Source: CADEFX01 sp963806735 (lineage in GTDB: Bacteria; Pseudomonadota; Alphaproteobacteria; Rhizobiales; Hyphomicrobiaceae). Taken from it: DNA of 64,000 bases. Under the pieces are notes generated by a model, which did not search any database, had not been told where the DNA came from, and was given only the letters and a program-made list of their open reading frames with translations. Where the stretch lies: the NCBI GenBank assembly GCA_963806735.1, contig CAWEBE010000024.1, forward strand, positions 67,663 to 131,662. The letters run 5' to 3'. Numbering within the stretch: position 1 is the first letter of the stretch; the number at the start of each line of letters is the position of its first letter. A program made the translations under genes and the position numbers. This document shows positions 1-8,985 of the stretch, piece by piece.

Positions 1-24
1 CACTTTCTTCTTGTTCGTTGCCAT
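1..24 (-). CDS. 5' end of a truncated CDS (8 codons)
   Basis: Eight codons (MATNKKKV) of a minus-strand gene that leaves the window on the left. The start is supported by AGGAGA (complement of 33-38), 8 nt before the ATG. It begins 16 nt downstream of the stop of the enolase-superfamily gene, so it is probably the next gene of the same operon. The product cannot be identified from eight residues. Confidence 0.6.
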
Positions 25-40
25 ATAGTCTGTCTCCTGC

Positions 41-1246
41 TCACAAGTCGTTGGCCGTGGTGCGCTTGACGCTGACGCCCGGCCGCTTCAACACATCCGG
101 CTGTAGCGCGAGGCCCAGACCTGGCCCACGCGGCGCGGTAATCTCGCCCTTGCTCACTGGCGGCAGCTCCGTCACGAAGCGGTGATACCAGCCGTAATAG
201 AAGGCACGCACCATCTCCTGCACCCAACAGTTGCGCGCGTTGAGCGCCATGTGCGTAGAGACCGCGAGCACCACAGGTCCCGTGCAATCATGGAAGGCGA
301 CCGGCACGTGATGGCTCTCGGCTGTGGCCGATACCTTCCGCGCTTCGCTGATACCGCCGCACCAGGACAAATCGAGGATCACCATCGACAGCGCTTCGAG
401 CTCCAGGAGCTGACGGAAGTCAGCACGGCTGCCGCGCGTCTCGCCGACAGCGATAGGCGAGCGTGTGCTGCGCGCAACCTCTCCGATCGAGTGCATGTGA
501 TCCATGAAGACGGGGTCTTCCACCCACATGCAGTTGATCGGCTCCAGCGCGCGGGCGATCTTCACCGCCATCGGCCGGCTCCACAGTGAATGCAGCTCGG
601 CCGCGATCTCCATGCGGGTGCCGACCGCCTTGCGGATCTTTTCGAAGGGCGCGAGGGCACGCGCCATGTCCTCGGCCGATATCCAGTAGCCCGACGACTT
701 CTCCGCCGCATAGTCGAACGGCCAGATCTTCATGGCCGAGATGTCCATCTCGAGCAGGCTGTGGGCCAGCTCGTCGGCGCGATTGAGGAAGGCGTCGAGA
801 TCCTCGTACTGCCCCTTGGTGGCGTCGAGACCGAAGTTAGCCGTCCCCTGCGTGGATTTGGTTTGTACGTAGGAATAGCCGGCGCAGGTGTTGTAAACCT
901 TGATCTTGTCGCGGACGCGCCCGCCCAGCAGATCGCACAGCGGCAGGTTTACGCTCTTACCCAGAATGTCCCAAAGCGCGATGTCGACGGCTGAGCGGCC
1001 GCGCATCTCCGCACTCGAGCCTACGAACCCGATGTACCCGACGAGGTGTGCCTGATGCGCCTCGATGTTGCGGGGGTCCTTGCCGATGAGATACGGCGCG
1101 ATGGTGCCGTGGATGTGCCCCTCCGCGGCAGCCGGACCGTAAAACGTCTCGCCGAGGCCCGTGACGCCCTCGTCCGTCAGCACCTGCACCCAGAGGATAT
1201 TGGGAAACTCCTCCGAGCGAATGGTCTCGATCTCTGTGACTTTCAT
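41..1246 (-). CDS. Mandelate racemase/muconate lactonizing enzyme family protein (enolase superfamily)
   Basis: A 401-residue cytosolic enolase-superfamily enzyme with the N-terminal capping domain followed by the TIM barrel. Family members abstract a proton alpha to a carboxylate using Mg2+; most bacterial ones dehydrate or racemise sugar acids. Candidate metal ligands are Glu217 (AAELHS), Glu243 (WVEDP) and Glu269 (AVGET), with His319-Asp320 (FHDCTG) on a later strand and Lys173 (AMKIWPF) as a possible base. The usual K-x-K pair of the racemase subgroup is not evident, so the substrate cannot be assigned. AGGGGA lies just before the ATG. The RraA-like gene ends 31 nt upstream on the same strand, so the two are probably co-transcribed. 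A sugar-acid dehydratase role is an inference that fits the IlvD/Edd enzyme nearby. Confidence 0.88.
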   Translation of the reverse strand: MKVTEIETIRSEEFPNILWVQVLTDEGVTGLGETFYGPAAAEGHIHGTIAPYLIGKDPRNIEAHQAHLVGYIGFVGSSAEMRGRSAVDIALWDILGKSVNLPLCDLLGGRVRDKIKVYNTCAGYSYVQTKSTQGTANFGLDATKGQYEDLDAFLNRADELAHSLLEMDISAMKIWPFDYAAEKSSGYWISAEDMARALAPFEKIRKAVGTRMEIAAELHSLWSRPMAVKIARALEPINCMWVEDPVFMDHMHSIGEVARSTRSPIAVGETRGSRADFRQLLELEALSMVILDLSWCGGISEARKVSATAESHHVPVAFHDCTGPVVLAVSTHMALNARNCWVQEMVRAFYYGWYHRFVTELPPVSKGEITAPRGPGLGLALQPDVLKRPGVSVKRTTANDL

Positions 1247-1277
1247 GCATTCCCCTAGCAGTATCGCCGGCGCGTGC

Positions 1278-1967
1278 TCAGTCGACGTAGCGCACCTTGC
1301 TCGACTTCAGCAGATCCTCGATGCCGCCGAGGTTGGAAAAGCCGCCCCTGATCTTCTTTTGCGTCTCCTCCTCCATCTTCAGGATTTGCGCAATGCGGGG
1401 GATGAGGCGATCGAGGTCCGCCTGCGGCACGATGACGACGCCATCGCGGTCGCCCAGCACGACATCGCCGCAGTTCACGGTCACGCCTCCCGCGACCACC
1501 GGAAAGCCGACCCTACCCGGCCCGCTCCTGACACCGGAGTTGGGCGTGATCCCTCGCGCGAAGATGGGGAGGCCGACCGGCAGCAGGCCAACAAGATCGC
1601 GCGCCATGCCGTCGAGGACGAGTGCGGCCAAGCCCATGTTCTTGGCGCACCACGCCACGTTGTCGCCGATCACGGCCGATTGTGTGAAGCCCTCCGAGGC
1701 CGCCACCACGACATCGCCCGGCTTGGCGAGCGCAATGGCCGCCAGAATGGCGAGGTTGTCGTTGGGCCCGGTCTCACAGGTGATGGCGGTGCCGACGAAG
1801 ACGGCTTTCTCGGGGTCGATGGCCTTGATGGTATGGTCGAGGGCGCCGCGCCCCTCCATGGCATCGACCGCCTGGCCCGTCTGCACGCCCTTGAATTTCG
1901 CCAGCTTGGCCGCCGATGGCCGCTTCCAGTCACGTCGGATCGTCAGGAGCGGCGGGTCCTCGAGCAT
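1278..1967 (-). CDS. RraA family protein (HMG/CHA aldolase-like)
   Basis: A 229-residue RraA/dimethylmenaquinone-methyltransferase-like protein. The family includes class II 4-hydroxy-4-methyl-2-oxoglutarate/4-carboxy-4-hydroxy-2-oxoadipate aldolases and oxaloacetate decarboxylases, as well as the RNase E regulator RraA. The family signature is clear: VLDGMARD (Asp119-Gly120, Arg123-Asp124) and the C-terminal GDVVLGDRDGVVIVP strand pair. The R-D pair is what aldolase members use for substrate and divalent-metal binding, so an aldolase or decarboxylase is more likely than RNase E regulation. The start is set at an ATG with AGGGGA about 9 nt upstream; the frame stays open further 5' but that part is antisense to the PPOX gene. 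It heads the operon with the enolase-superfamily gene. Confidence 0.85.
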   Translation of the reverse strand: MLEDPPLLTIRRDWKRPSAAKLAKFKGVQTGQAVDAMEGRGALDHTIKAIDPEKAVFVGTAITCETGPNDNLAILAAIALAKPGDVVVAASEGFTQSAVIGDNVAWCAKNMGLAALVLDGMARDLVGLLPVGLPIFARGITPNSGVRSGPGRVGFPVVAGGVTVNCGDVVLGDRDGVVIVPQADLDRLIPRIAQILKMEEETQKKIRGGFSNLGGIEDLLKSSKVRYVD

Positions 1968-2129
1968 GGCGGGCGTTCCCCTGTCAGGATTGAAGCTTTT
2001 GCCCAGACTATCGGGCGGCCGATGCCTGGGAAAGTCTTTGCTGCCATGCAGGGACCGGCAGGTGCAAATTGAGCGGGTGAACCGAAGGAGATAAGGTGAC
2101 CCATCACTGCGCATGTTGAGGAGGCAGGC

Positions 2130-2744
2130 ATGCCGGCCAGCATCATGTATCACGAAGGCAACCGCCACCTGCAGGACACCTTTGATAGCCGGCGCATTGC
2201 CGATCGCCTGGAAGAGAAGCTCACACGCACCGTCTTCACGGCTGACGACAAGGCCTTCATCGAGAGCGTCATCTATTTCTTCATGGCCACGGCCGATGCA
2301 GACGGGCAGCCTGACTGCTCGTTCAAGGGTGGACCAGCCGGGTTCGTGCGCGTGGTGGGGCCGGGCGAGCTGGCCTTCCCCGACTACGACGGCAACGGCA
2401 TGTTCAAGAGCCTGGGCAATATCGCGGTCAATGCCAACGTCGGCCTCTTGTTCATCGACATGCACGGCAAGCCGCGGCGGCTGCGCGTCAATGGCACGGC
2501 CAGCGTCTCGCGCGACGATCCGCTCCTGGTGAGCACCGTGGGCGCACAGCTCATCGTCCGCGTGCAGGCCCGCGCCATCTTCCCCAACTGCCCGCGCTAC
2601 ATCCCTAAGCTGCAGCTCGTCGAAGCATCTCCCTATACGCCGCAATCGGGCAGCGAGCCGGTCGAGCCGGGCTGGAAGGGCTTCGGCGACTTCAAGGACT
2701 ACGTGCACCCGCGCCAGCCGACGTTCAAAGGCACGTCCGACTAG
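2130..2744 (+). CDS. Pyridoxamine 5'-phosphate oxidase-fold (FMN-binding) protein
   Basis: A 204-residue protein with the split-barrel PPOX fold. Residues from about 45 to 140 show the flavin-binding pattern of the family: FFMATADADGQPDCSFKGG, then the conserved GNGMFKSLGNI segment and a VGLLFID strand. Such proteins bind FMN or F420 and reduce or oxidise small substrates; they are not vitamin B6 oxidases unless further residues are present. GAGGAGG stands just upstream of the ATG. It is divergent from the RraA-like gene (162 bp gap) and is followed by a nitrilase after 26 nt, so the two are probably co-transcribed. Substrate unknown. Confidence 0.85.
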   Translation: MPASIMYHEGNRHLQDTFDSRRIADRLEEKLTRTVFTADDKAFIESVIYFFMATADADGQPDCSFKGGPAGFVRVVGPGELAFPDYDGNGMFKSLGNIAVNANVGLLFIDMHGKPRRLRVNGTASVSRDDPLLVSTVGAQLIVRVQARAIFPNCPRYIPKLQLVEASPYTPQSGSEPVEPGWKGFGDFKDYVHPRQPTFKGTSD

Positions 2745-2770
2745 AACGCCCGCATCAAGTGGAGGAGCGC

Positions 2771-3706
2771 ATGCCTGCCCGTGTCGCTGTGGTGCAGAAG
2801 CCACCCGTGCTGCTCGATCTCAAAGCCACGATCGAACGGGCGCTCGAGAGCCTGGAGGAATCTGCTGCCAAGGGCAGCAACCTCGTCGTATTTCCGGAGG
2901 CCTATCTGCCCGGCTACCCGACGTGGATCTGGCGCTTGCGCCCCGGTGGCGACATGGCCCTTTCGGCCGAAATTCACGCCAGCCTGCGAGCCAACGCCGT
3001 AGATATCGATCGCGGAGCGCTGGAGCCGCTCTGCAAGGCAGCGCAGCGCCACGGCGTCACCGTCGTGTGCGGGATGAGCGAGATTGACGGCCGCTTCAGC
3101 GGCACGACGCTTTACAACACCGCAGTCACCATCGGTCCGGATGGAGCCATCCTAAATCGACACCGCAAGCTCATGCCCACCAACCCCGAACGCATGGTGT
3201 GGGGCCAGGGCGATGCTGGCGGTTTGCGCGTCGTGGATACGCCGGTCGGGCGTGTCGGGGTGCTGATCTGTTGGGAGAACTACATGCCTTTGGCGCGGTA
3301 TGCGCTCTATGCGCAGAACATCGACATTTATGTCGCGCCGACCTGGGACTGCGGCGACAACTGGCTAGCAAGCATGCGCCACATCGCGCGCGAAGGCGGC
3401 TGCTGGGTGGTCTCGCTAGCCACTGCGCTCCAGGGCAACGACGTACCCCCGGCGTTCCCCGATCGCGACGCCCTGTTCAAGCCGGACGACTGGCTGTGCG
3501 ATGGCGACGCCGTCATCGTCGAGCCCTCCGGGCGGCCGCTGGCCGGTCCGTTGCACCGGGAGAAAGGCATTCTCTACGGCGACATTGACATAGAGAAAGC
3601 GCGCCGCGCGCGGCGTTCCTTGGATGTAACAGGCCATTATGCGCGGCCCGACATCTTCAAGCTGGAGGTGCGGCGCGGCGCGATGAGCCCCGTCGATTTC
3701 ACCTGA
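2771..3706 (+). CDS. Carbon-nitrogen hydrolase, nitrilase type
   Basis: A 311-residue nitrilase-superfamily enzyme. The Glu-Lys-Cys triad is visible: Glu in FPEAYLPGYP near residue 43, Lys in HRKLMPTNPERMVWGQGD near 130, and Cys in VLICWENYMP near 160. The CWENYMP context together with FPEAYLPGYP is typical of true (aliphatic or aryl) nitrilases, which turn R-CN into acid and ammonia, rather than amidases. The ATG at 2771 is preferred over the in-frame GTG at 2759 because GGAGG stands 5 nt before the ATG. It follows the PPOX gene by 26 nt and may share its transcript. The substrate is not predictable from sequence. Confidence 0.88.
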   Translation: MPARVAVVQKPPVLLDLKATIERALESLEESAAKGSNLVVFPEAYLPGYPTWIWRLRPGGDMALSAEIHASLRANAVDIDRGALEPLCKAAQRHGVTVVCGMSEIDGRFSGTTLYNTAVTIGPDGAILNRHRKLMPTNPERMVWGQGDAGGLRVVDTPVGRVGVLICWENYMPLARYALYAQNIDIYVAPTWDCGDNWLASMRHIAREGGCWVVSLATALQGNDVPPAFPDRDALFKPDDWLCDGDAVIVEPSGRPLAGPLHREKGILYGDIDIEKARRARRSLDVTGHYARPDIFKLEVRRGAMSPVDFT

Positions 3707-3844
3707 CGCCGCATCAAGCGAGACGCCTCGACCTTCCCTTTCATGGGTCTTTCGGCAATCCGAATTGCGCCCAAAGGCGTCCGCCAATAGTCTCGGCAAC
3801 CGAAGCATACGCCGCCAGCGCCTGGGGCGGGACGGAGGAGCGCC

Positions 3845-5665
3845 ATGAAGAAACCTGCGAACGGCAAAAAGCAACGGCTCAAACCCGAGCAGCTTCGCTC
3901 CCGCGCCTGGTTCGACAACCCCGCCAACGCCGACATGACCGCGCTCTACCTCGAACGCACCATGAACTACGGCTTGACGCTGGAGGAGCTGCAATCGGGC
4001 CGGCCGATCATCGGGATTGCGCAATCAGGATCGGACCTCTCGCCCTGCAACCGGCATCATCTTGACCTCGCCAAGCGCGTGCGCGAAGGCATCCGCGAGG
4101 CCGGCGGCATTGCTTTCGAGTTTCCAACCCACCCTATCCAGGAAACCTGCAAGCGGCCGACCGCCAACCTCGACCGCAACCTGGCTTACCTGTCGCTGGT
4201 CGAGGTGCTCTACGGCTACCACATCGACGGCGTGGTCCTGACCACCGGCTGCGACAAGACCACACCCTCGCAGATCATGGCGGCGGCGACCGTCGATATC
4301 CCCGCCATCGTGCTGTCCGGCGGGCCGATGCTCAACGGCTGGTTCAAGGGTGAGCGCACGGGCTCAGGCACCATCGTGTGGAAGGCGCGCGAGATGATGG
4401 CGCGCGGCGAGATCGCCTACAAAGAGTTCCTGGAGTTGGTCGCCTCGTCCGCTCCGTCAGCGGGCCACTGCAATACGATGGGCACGGCCTCGACCATGAA
4501 CTCGCTCGCCGAAGCGCTGGGTATGAGCCTGCCGGGCTGCGCTGCCATCCCCGGCCCCTATCGCGAGCGCCAGCAGATGGCCTATCTCACGGGCAAGCGC
4601 ATTGTCGAGATGGTGTGGGAGAATCTCAGGCCGTCCGACATCCTGACGCGCGCGGCCTTCGAGAACGCCATCGTCGTCAACTCGGCCATCGGCGGCTCGA
4701 CCAATGCGCCGATCCACCTCAATGCCATCGCGCGGCACATCGGCGTCGAGCTCGACAACGATGACTGGGAGAAGCACGGCCACGATATCCCCCTGCTCGT
4801 GAACCTGCAGCCGGCGGGTGAGTATCTAGGCGAGGAGTATCATCGCGCCGGCGGCGTGCCGGCCGTCGTCGCGGAGTTGATCGCCAAGGGCAAGATCAGC
4901 AAAACCGCCATCACCGTGAACGGCAAATCGCTGTACGAGAACTGCGAAGGCAAGTTCGCCTGGGACCGCGATGTCATCAAGGAGTACGACAAGCCGATGC
5001 GGAAGCAGGCGGGCTTCCTCAACCTCAAGGGCAACCTGTTCGACAGCGCCATCATGAAGTCCTCGGTCATCAGCGAGGAATTCCGCAAGCGCTATCTCTC
5101 CAACCCGAAGGACCCAGACGCGTTCGAAGGCCGCGCCATCGTCTTCGACGGACCGGAGGACTATCACCACCGCATCGACGACCCGAAGCTCGAGATCGAC
5201 GGGACCTGCCTGCTGTTCATGCGCGGCACAGGACCGATCGGCTATCCGGGCGCCGCTGAGGTCGTCAACATGCGCGCGCCTGATTACCTGCTGAAGAAGG
5301 GCATCACCTCGCTGCCTTGCATCGGCGACGGCCGGCAGTCGGGTACGTCGGGCAGCCCCTCGATCCTCAACGCCTCACCAGAGGCGGCGACCGGCGGCGG
5401 GCTGGCGCTGCTGAAAACCGGTGACAAGGTGCGCATCGATCTCGGCAAGCGCACCGCCAACATCCTGATCTCCGACGTGGAGCTGGCGAAGCGGCGGGAA
5501 ACACTCAAGAAGGACGGCGGCTACAAGGTGCCGGAGTCGCAGACGCCGTGGCAGGAGATCCAGCGCGGCATGGTCGACGAGCTGTCCAACGGCATGGTGC
5601 TGAAGCCGGCCGTCAAGTATCAGCGCGTGGCCGAGACCAAGGGTATTCCGCGCGACAATCATTGA
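3845..5665 (+). CDS. IlvD/Edd family dehydratase, probably a sugar-acid (aldonate) dehydratase
   Basis: A 606-residue Fe-S dehydratase of the IlvD/Edd family. The three cluster cysteines are present: Cys68 (SDLSPCNRHH), Cys136 (TTGCDKTTP) and Cys209 (SAGHCNTMGTAST). Length and motifs match the branch that dehydrates pentonates such as D-xylonate or L-arabinonate to 2-keto-3-deoxy acids, rather than the valine/isoleucine enzyme. The C-terminal half carries the swivel domain (GDGRQSGTSGSPSILNASPE). A strong GGAGGAG precedes the ATG. A nitronate monooxygenase follows after 36 nt. With the enolase-superfamily enzyme and two hydroxyacid dehydrogenases nearby, a sugar-acid route is a reasonable inference; the exact aldonate is not. 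Confidence 0.88.
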   Translation: MKKPANGKKQRLKPEQLRSRAWFDNPANADMTALYLERTMNYGLTLEELQSGRPIIGIAQSGSDLSPCNRHHLDLAKRVREGIREAGGIAFEFPTHPIQETCKRPTANLDRNLAYLSLVEVLYGYHIDGVVLTTGCDKTTPSQIMAAATVDIPAIVLSGGPMLNGWFKGERTGSGTIVWKAREMMARGEIAYKEFLELVASSAPSAGHCNTMGTASTMNSLAEALGMSLPGCAAIPGPYRERQQMAYLTGKRIVEMVWENLRPSDILTRAAFENAIVVNSAIGGSTNAPIHLNAIARHIGVELDNDDWEKHGHDIPLLVNLQPAGEYLGEEYHRAGGVPAVVAELIAKGKISKTAITVNGKSLYENCEGKFAWDRDVIKEYDKPMRKQAGFLNLKGNLFDSAIMKSSVISEEFRKRYLSNPKDPDAFEGRAIVFDGPEDYHHRIDDPKLEIDGTCLLFMRGTGPIGYPGAAEVVNMRAPDYLLKKGITSLPCIGDGRQSGTSGSPSILNASPEAATGGGLALLKTGDKVRIDLGKRTANILISDVELAKRRETLKKDGGYKVPESQTPWQEIQRGMVDELSNGMVLKPAVKYQRVAETKGIPRDNH

Positions 5666-5701
5666 GGGCGCCAATAGCCACGTCCTCGAGGAGGCAGCGT
5701 C

Positions 5702-6781
5702 ATGTCGAAATCGCATCCAGCTCTTTCGCGTGCTGCTGCCTTTTGCGAAACCTTCAATCTGCGGGTGCCGATCCTGATGGCGCCGATGGCGGGTGCTTGC
5801 CCGCCGTCTCTCGCTATCGCGGTCGCCAACGCTGGCGGCTTGGGCGGCTGCGGCGCGTTACTCATGTCGCCAGACGCCATCAGGGCGTGGGGATCGGAAG
5901 CTCGCGCGGCCAGCAACGGCGCATTTCAACTCAATCTGTGGATTCCCGATCCGGCACCTCAGCGCGATGAAGACCACGAGGCTGCCGTCCGCGAGTTTCT
6001 GGGTAGATGGGGACCGCAGGTGCCGCGCGAGGCCGGCGACGCCAAACCGCCGAATTTTGCCGCGCAGTGCGAAGCGATGCTGGAGGTCGGGCCGCCCGTC
6101 ATCTCGTCCATCATGGGCCTTTATCCCAGCACCATGATCGAGCAGATGAAGGGACGGCGCATCAAGTGGTTTGCAAACGCCACCACTGTCGCCGAGGCCA
6201 GAGCCGCGGAGGCTGCCGGCGCCGACGTGATCGTCGCGCAGGGCATGGAGGCTGGCGGTCATCGCGGGGCATTCGATGCCGCAAAAGCGGAGGCCGCGGC
6301 AATCGGACTCTTTTCGCTGCTCCCGGCAGTCGTGGATGCCGTGAACGTGCCGGTCGTCGCTACGGGCGGCATCGCCAACTCACGCGGCATCGCCGCTGCG
6401 CTCCTGCTCGGCGCATCCGCTGTACAGATCGGCACAGGCCTCTTGCGCAGCCCCGAGGCCAAGCTTCCGACGGCATGGGCGGACGCGTTAGGGCGCGCAC
6501 TGCCGGAGGATACCATGCTCACGCGCGCCTTCTCCGGCCGGCCAGGGCGTAGCATTGCCACCGCCTACGCGCGCGCGGCCGCGAGTCCCGACTCCCCCTC
6601 GCCTGCGCCCTATCCGGTGCAGCGCGGACTGACACAGGCCATGCGGGATCGGGCAACGAAAGAGAACGACATCGACCGCATGCAGGCCTGGGCCGGCCAG
6701 TCTGCGGCCATGGCCAAAGCCACGCCTGCCGGTGACCTCGTGCGCAATCTGTGGCAGGGCGCCGAGGCGTTGCTGCAGTAG
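5702..6781 (+). CDS. Nitronate monooxygenase (2-nitropropane dioxygenase family)
   Basis: A 359-residue FMN-dependent TIM-barrel protein. N-terminal PILMAPMAGACPP and GGLGGCGALLMSPDAI are the flavin-binding start of the family. QGMEAGGHRGAF near residue 185 holds the conserved His used in catalysis, and ATGGIANSRGIAAALLLGASAVQIGT is the phosphate-binding C-terminal part (shown here only as a motif region, about residues 220-245). Family enzymes oxidise alkyl nitronates or propionate 3-nitronate, or act as enoyl reductases. GAGGAGG precedes the ATG. It lies 36 nt after the IlvD/Edd dehydratase, probably in one transcript, and converges on the dehydrogenase gene that follows. Confidence 0.88.
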   Translation: MSKSHPALSRAAAFCETFNLRVPILMAPMAGACPPSLAIAVANAGGLGGCGALLMSPDAIRAWGSEARAASNGAFQLNLWIPDPAPQRDEDHEAAVREFLGRWGPQVPREAGDAKPPNFAAQCEAMLEVGPPVISSIMGLYPSTMIEQMKGRRIKWFANATTVAEARAAEAAGADVIVAQGMEAGGHRGAFDAAKAEAAAIGLFSLLPAVVDAVNVPVVATGGIANSRGIAAALLLGASAVQIGTGLLRSPEAKLPTAWADALGRALPEDTMLTRAFSGRPGRSIATAYARAAASPDSPSPAPYPVQRGLTQAMRDRATKENDIDRMQAWAGQSAAMAKATPAGDLVRNLWQGAEALLQ

Positions 6782-6800
6782 CCGTGTGTACGGTCCCGGC

Positions 6801-7673
6801 TTACGTCTTGGTCATCAGCTTTCGGATCACCGGCGTGTAGCGCTCACCGTCGCCGCGCGCGATCGATTCCTCGAACATCTCCGCAAGCAGATCGGCGCCG
6901 CGGGCGCGCACACCCGACTGCTGCGCCAGCTCGCGCGCGTAGGACAGATCCTTCACGGCGTAACGCACGGAGAATGCCTGCTCTGGGTAGTCCTGCGGCA
7001 CCAGATGCTTCATGCCGTGGTTGCGCAGCACGAAGCTGTCGGCCGAGCCCTTGGACATGGTCTCGAACAGCAGCTTGCCATCGACTCCCGAGGCCTCGGC
7101 AATGGAGATTGCCTCGGCGATGGCCATGGTGGTCTCGAACACCACCATGTTGTTCATCAGCTTCACCACCTGCCCGGCGCCAACGCCGCCGCAGTGCGTG
7201 ACCTCCGTCCCCATGGTCGAGAGTATCGGGCGAAGCCGCGCAAACACGTCCGCACTGCCGCCCACCATGATGGACAGCGTGCCGTCAACGGCGGCGCGGC
7301 GCGTACGTGCCACCGGGGCGTCGGCGAAGTCGACGCCCTTGGCCTCGAAGCGCGGCGCCAATTCGCGCATCAGCTTGGGCGGCGCAGTCGACATGTCGAC
7401 CACGGTCTGATCCTTGCGCACGAGCCCGAGCAGATTGCTCGCGACCACCTCGACTTCCTTGCCACCGGGAAGGCACATCAGAATGACGTTGGAGCGCGCA
7501 ACGAACTCGGCGAGTGATGGCGCCTTGACCACGCCGTCGCCGGCGAGCCGCTCGAGCGGCCCCGGCTGCGTGTCGAAGCCGACGACCTGCCAGCTCCCTT
7601 TCTTGGCAAGATTCCGGCACATAGCCTCGCCCATGACGCCGAGGCCGATGAAGCCCACGGTTTTGATGTCCAT
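6801..7673 (-). CDS. NAD(P)-dependent beta-hydroxyacid dehydrogenase (3-hydroxyisobutyrate dehydrogenase family)
   Basis: A 290-residue enzyme of the 6-phosphogluconate/3-hydroxyisobutyrate dehydrogenase family. The Rossmann motif GFIGLGVMGEAM opens the protein. The substrate-binding DAPVARTRRAAVDGTLSIMVGG signature (about residues 120-140) and the catalytic Lys in GAGQVVKLMNNMV (about residue 170) are present. Members include tartronate semialdehyde reductase and 3-hydroxyisobutyrate dehydrogenase; the substrate is unassigned. The ATG at 7673 is chosen over an in-frame GTG 12 nt upstream because GGAGG stands directly before it. An R1 palindrome separates it from the 2-hydroxyacid dehydrogenase on the same strand. 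Confidence 0.86.
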   Translation of the reverse strand: MDIKTVGFIGLGVMGEAMCRNLAKKGSWQVVGFDTQPGPLERLAGDGVVKAPSLAEFVARSNVILMCLPGGKEVEVVASNLLGLVRKDQTVVDMSTAPPKLMRELAPRFEAKGVDFADAPVARTRRAAVDGTLSIMVGGSADVFARLRPILSTMGTEVTHCGGVGAGQVVKLMNNMVVFETTMAIAEAISIAEASGVDGKLLFETMSKGSADSFVLRNHGMKHLVPQDYPEQAFSVRYAVKDLSYARELAQQSGVRARGADLLAEMFEESIARGDGERYTPVIRKLMTKT

Positions 7674-7698
7674 ACCGCCCTCCACTCCAACTTTGGTG

Positions 7699-7762
7699 TA
7701 GAGCAGGACTCACGCTCCAGATGGATCGCGAAGGCGGTTCCATCTGAAACGACCCTGCTCTA
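7699..7762. repeat. R1 palindromic repeat (TAGAGCAGG...CCTGCTCTA)
   Basis: Imperfect palindrome with terminal inverted repeats TAGAGCAGG and CCTGCTCTA and an inner pair around CAGATGGA/TCCATCTG. It lies between two minus-strand dehydrogenase genes. Its last three bases are the TAG stop of the 2-hydroxyacid dehydrogenase gene. Related units occur at 30306-30458, 37076-37201 and 38570-38706. Confidence 0.8.
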
Positions 7763-8761
7763 GCTCGCTGCGGCCAGATCGGCCTTGTAGTTCACCTGGT
7801 CCTCGATGGGCCTGCCGTTGAAGAAGGCATCGAGGTTCTTGAAGATGTGCGCCATCTTGGACTCGAACGCATCGCGGGTGCCGGCCGCGATATGCGGGGT
7901 CAGCACGACGTTGGGGAAGCGGTAGAGCGGATGGTCCTTGGCCGCCGGCTCACGTTCGAATACGTCCAGCGCCGCACCCAGGATCGTTCCCTTCTCAAGG
8001 GCTGCCGCCAACGCATCCTCGTCGACAATGCCGCCGCGTGCCGTGTTGATCAGGAACGCGGTGGGCTTCATGCGCTCGAGCTCCTTGGCGCCGATGAAGC
8101 CGCGGTTCTTCGCGGTCAGCGGGATGTGAATGGTGATGATGTCGGACTCCGCCAGCAGCGCCTCGAACGGACGCCGGGTCGCATCGTGCTTGCGGTCGCG
8201 CTCGGACGGGAAGTCGAGAATGTCGTGATAAATCACCTTGACGCCGAACGGCTTCAACCTGTCGGCCACCGCAGTACCGATGCGCCCGAAGCCGACAATG
8301 CCGATAGTCTTGCCGGCGAGCTGATACGTCACATGGCGATGCGAGTTGACGTGCCAGCGGCCCTGGCGCAACTCCGAATCCATGAATGAAAGCCGCCGCG
8401 TCACGGCCAGCATCATCAGCATCGCGTGCTCGGATACACCCGTCGCCGTGCCGCCGGGCGTGATGGCGAGGGGCACGCCTGTCTCGGCCAGCGCCGCCAG
8501 ATCGATGGTGTCGTGGTAGCCGACGCCCTGGTGATGCGCGAACTTGAGCTTTTTGGCCGCCTTGATGCGCTCGCGCGTGAATTTCGAGGCGGCGACGATC
8601 ACGGCATCGGCTTCAGCCAGCTTCTCCAGTCGCACCTTCTCGTCATCGCTGTCCAAGGTCATCAGCTCGAATCCCGGCAGCACCGCGGCGCGGATCAGGG
8701 CGTAGAGATCGGGCGATCCGTAGCCGAGATAGAGAACACGGCGCTCGTTCGATGGCGTCAT
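7760..8761 (-). CDS. D-isomer-specific 2-hydroxyacid dehydrogenase family protein
   Basis: A 333-residue NAD-dependent dehydrogenase. The Rossmann GxGxxG is in TIGIVGFGRIGTAVADRL (about residues 145-162). The family signatures IHIPLTAKNRGFIG and NTARGGIVDEDAL (substrate and NAD Arg) and TPHIAAGT (catalytic His) follow. Members act on D-2-hydroxyacids, phosphoglycerate or glyoxylate/hydroxypyruvate. The ATG at 8761 is preferred because GAGGAA lies about 6 nt upstream; the frame is open for 27 more codons without a good site. Its TAG stop (7760-7762) lies inside the terminal CTAG of an R1 repeat. Confidence 0.86.
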   Translation of the reverse strand: MTPSNERRVLYLGYGSPDLYALIRAAVLPGFELMTLDSDDEKVRLEKLAEADAVIVAASKFTRERIKAAKKLKFAHHQGVGYHDTIDLAALAETGVPLAITPGGTATGVSEHAMLMMLAVTRRLSFMDSELRQGRWHVNSHRHVTYQLAGKTIGIVGFGRIGTAVADRLKPFGVKVIYHDILDFPSERDRKHDATRRPFEALLAESDIITIHIPLTAKNRGFIGAKELERMKPTAFLINTARGGIVDEDALAAALEKGTILGAALDVFEREPAAKDHPLYRFPNVVLTPHIAAGTRDAFESKMAHIFKNLDAFFNGRPIEDQVNYKADLAAAS

Positions 8762-8889
8762 AGGCGTTCCTCGTTGTTCTTGTGTGGGCAAGAGCTGATC
8801 CAACAGCATCGGGCAGAGGCCGACGCCGGCGCAAGAGGGCAACCGTGCGAGGTAAGTGGATCATAGCCTGCGGCAAAGGAGTTGGCGCA

Positions 8890-8970
8890 CTAGTTGGCGG
8901 GGGACGAGGTGAGAGCGTCGGCGAGACCTGCCAAGCTCGCAACGGCGAATTTCTCGATCATCACACGAGA
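8890..8970. repeat. Degenerate R2 palindromic repeat
   Basis: The right half, GGCGAATTTCTCGATCATCACAC, matches the R2 units at 22819, 37007 and 39870. The central gacctgcc also matches the 37007 copy. The left half has decayed (CTAGTTGGCG... instead of CTAGTGTGATTC...). It fills the 224-bp gap between hisG and the dehydrogenase gene. Confidence 0.65.
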
Positions 8971-8985
8971 ACTAATGGACTGCCA

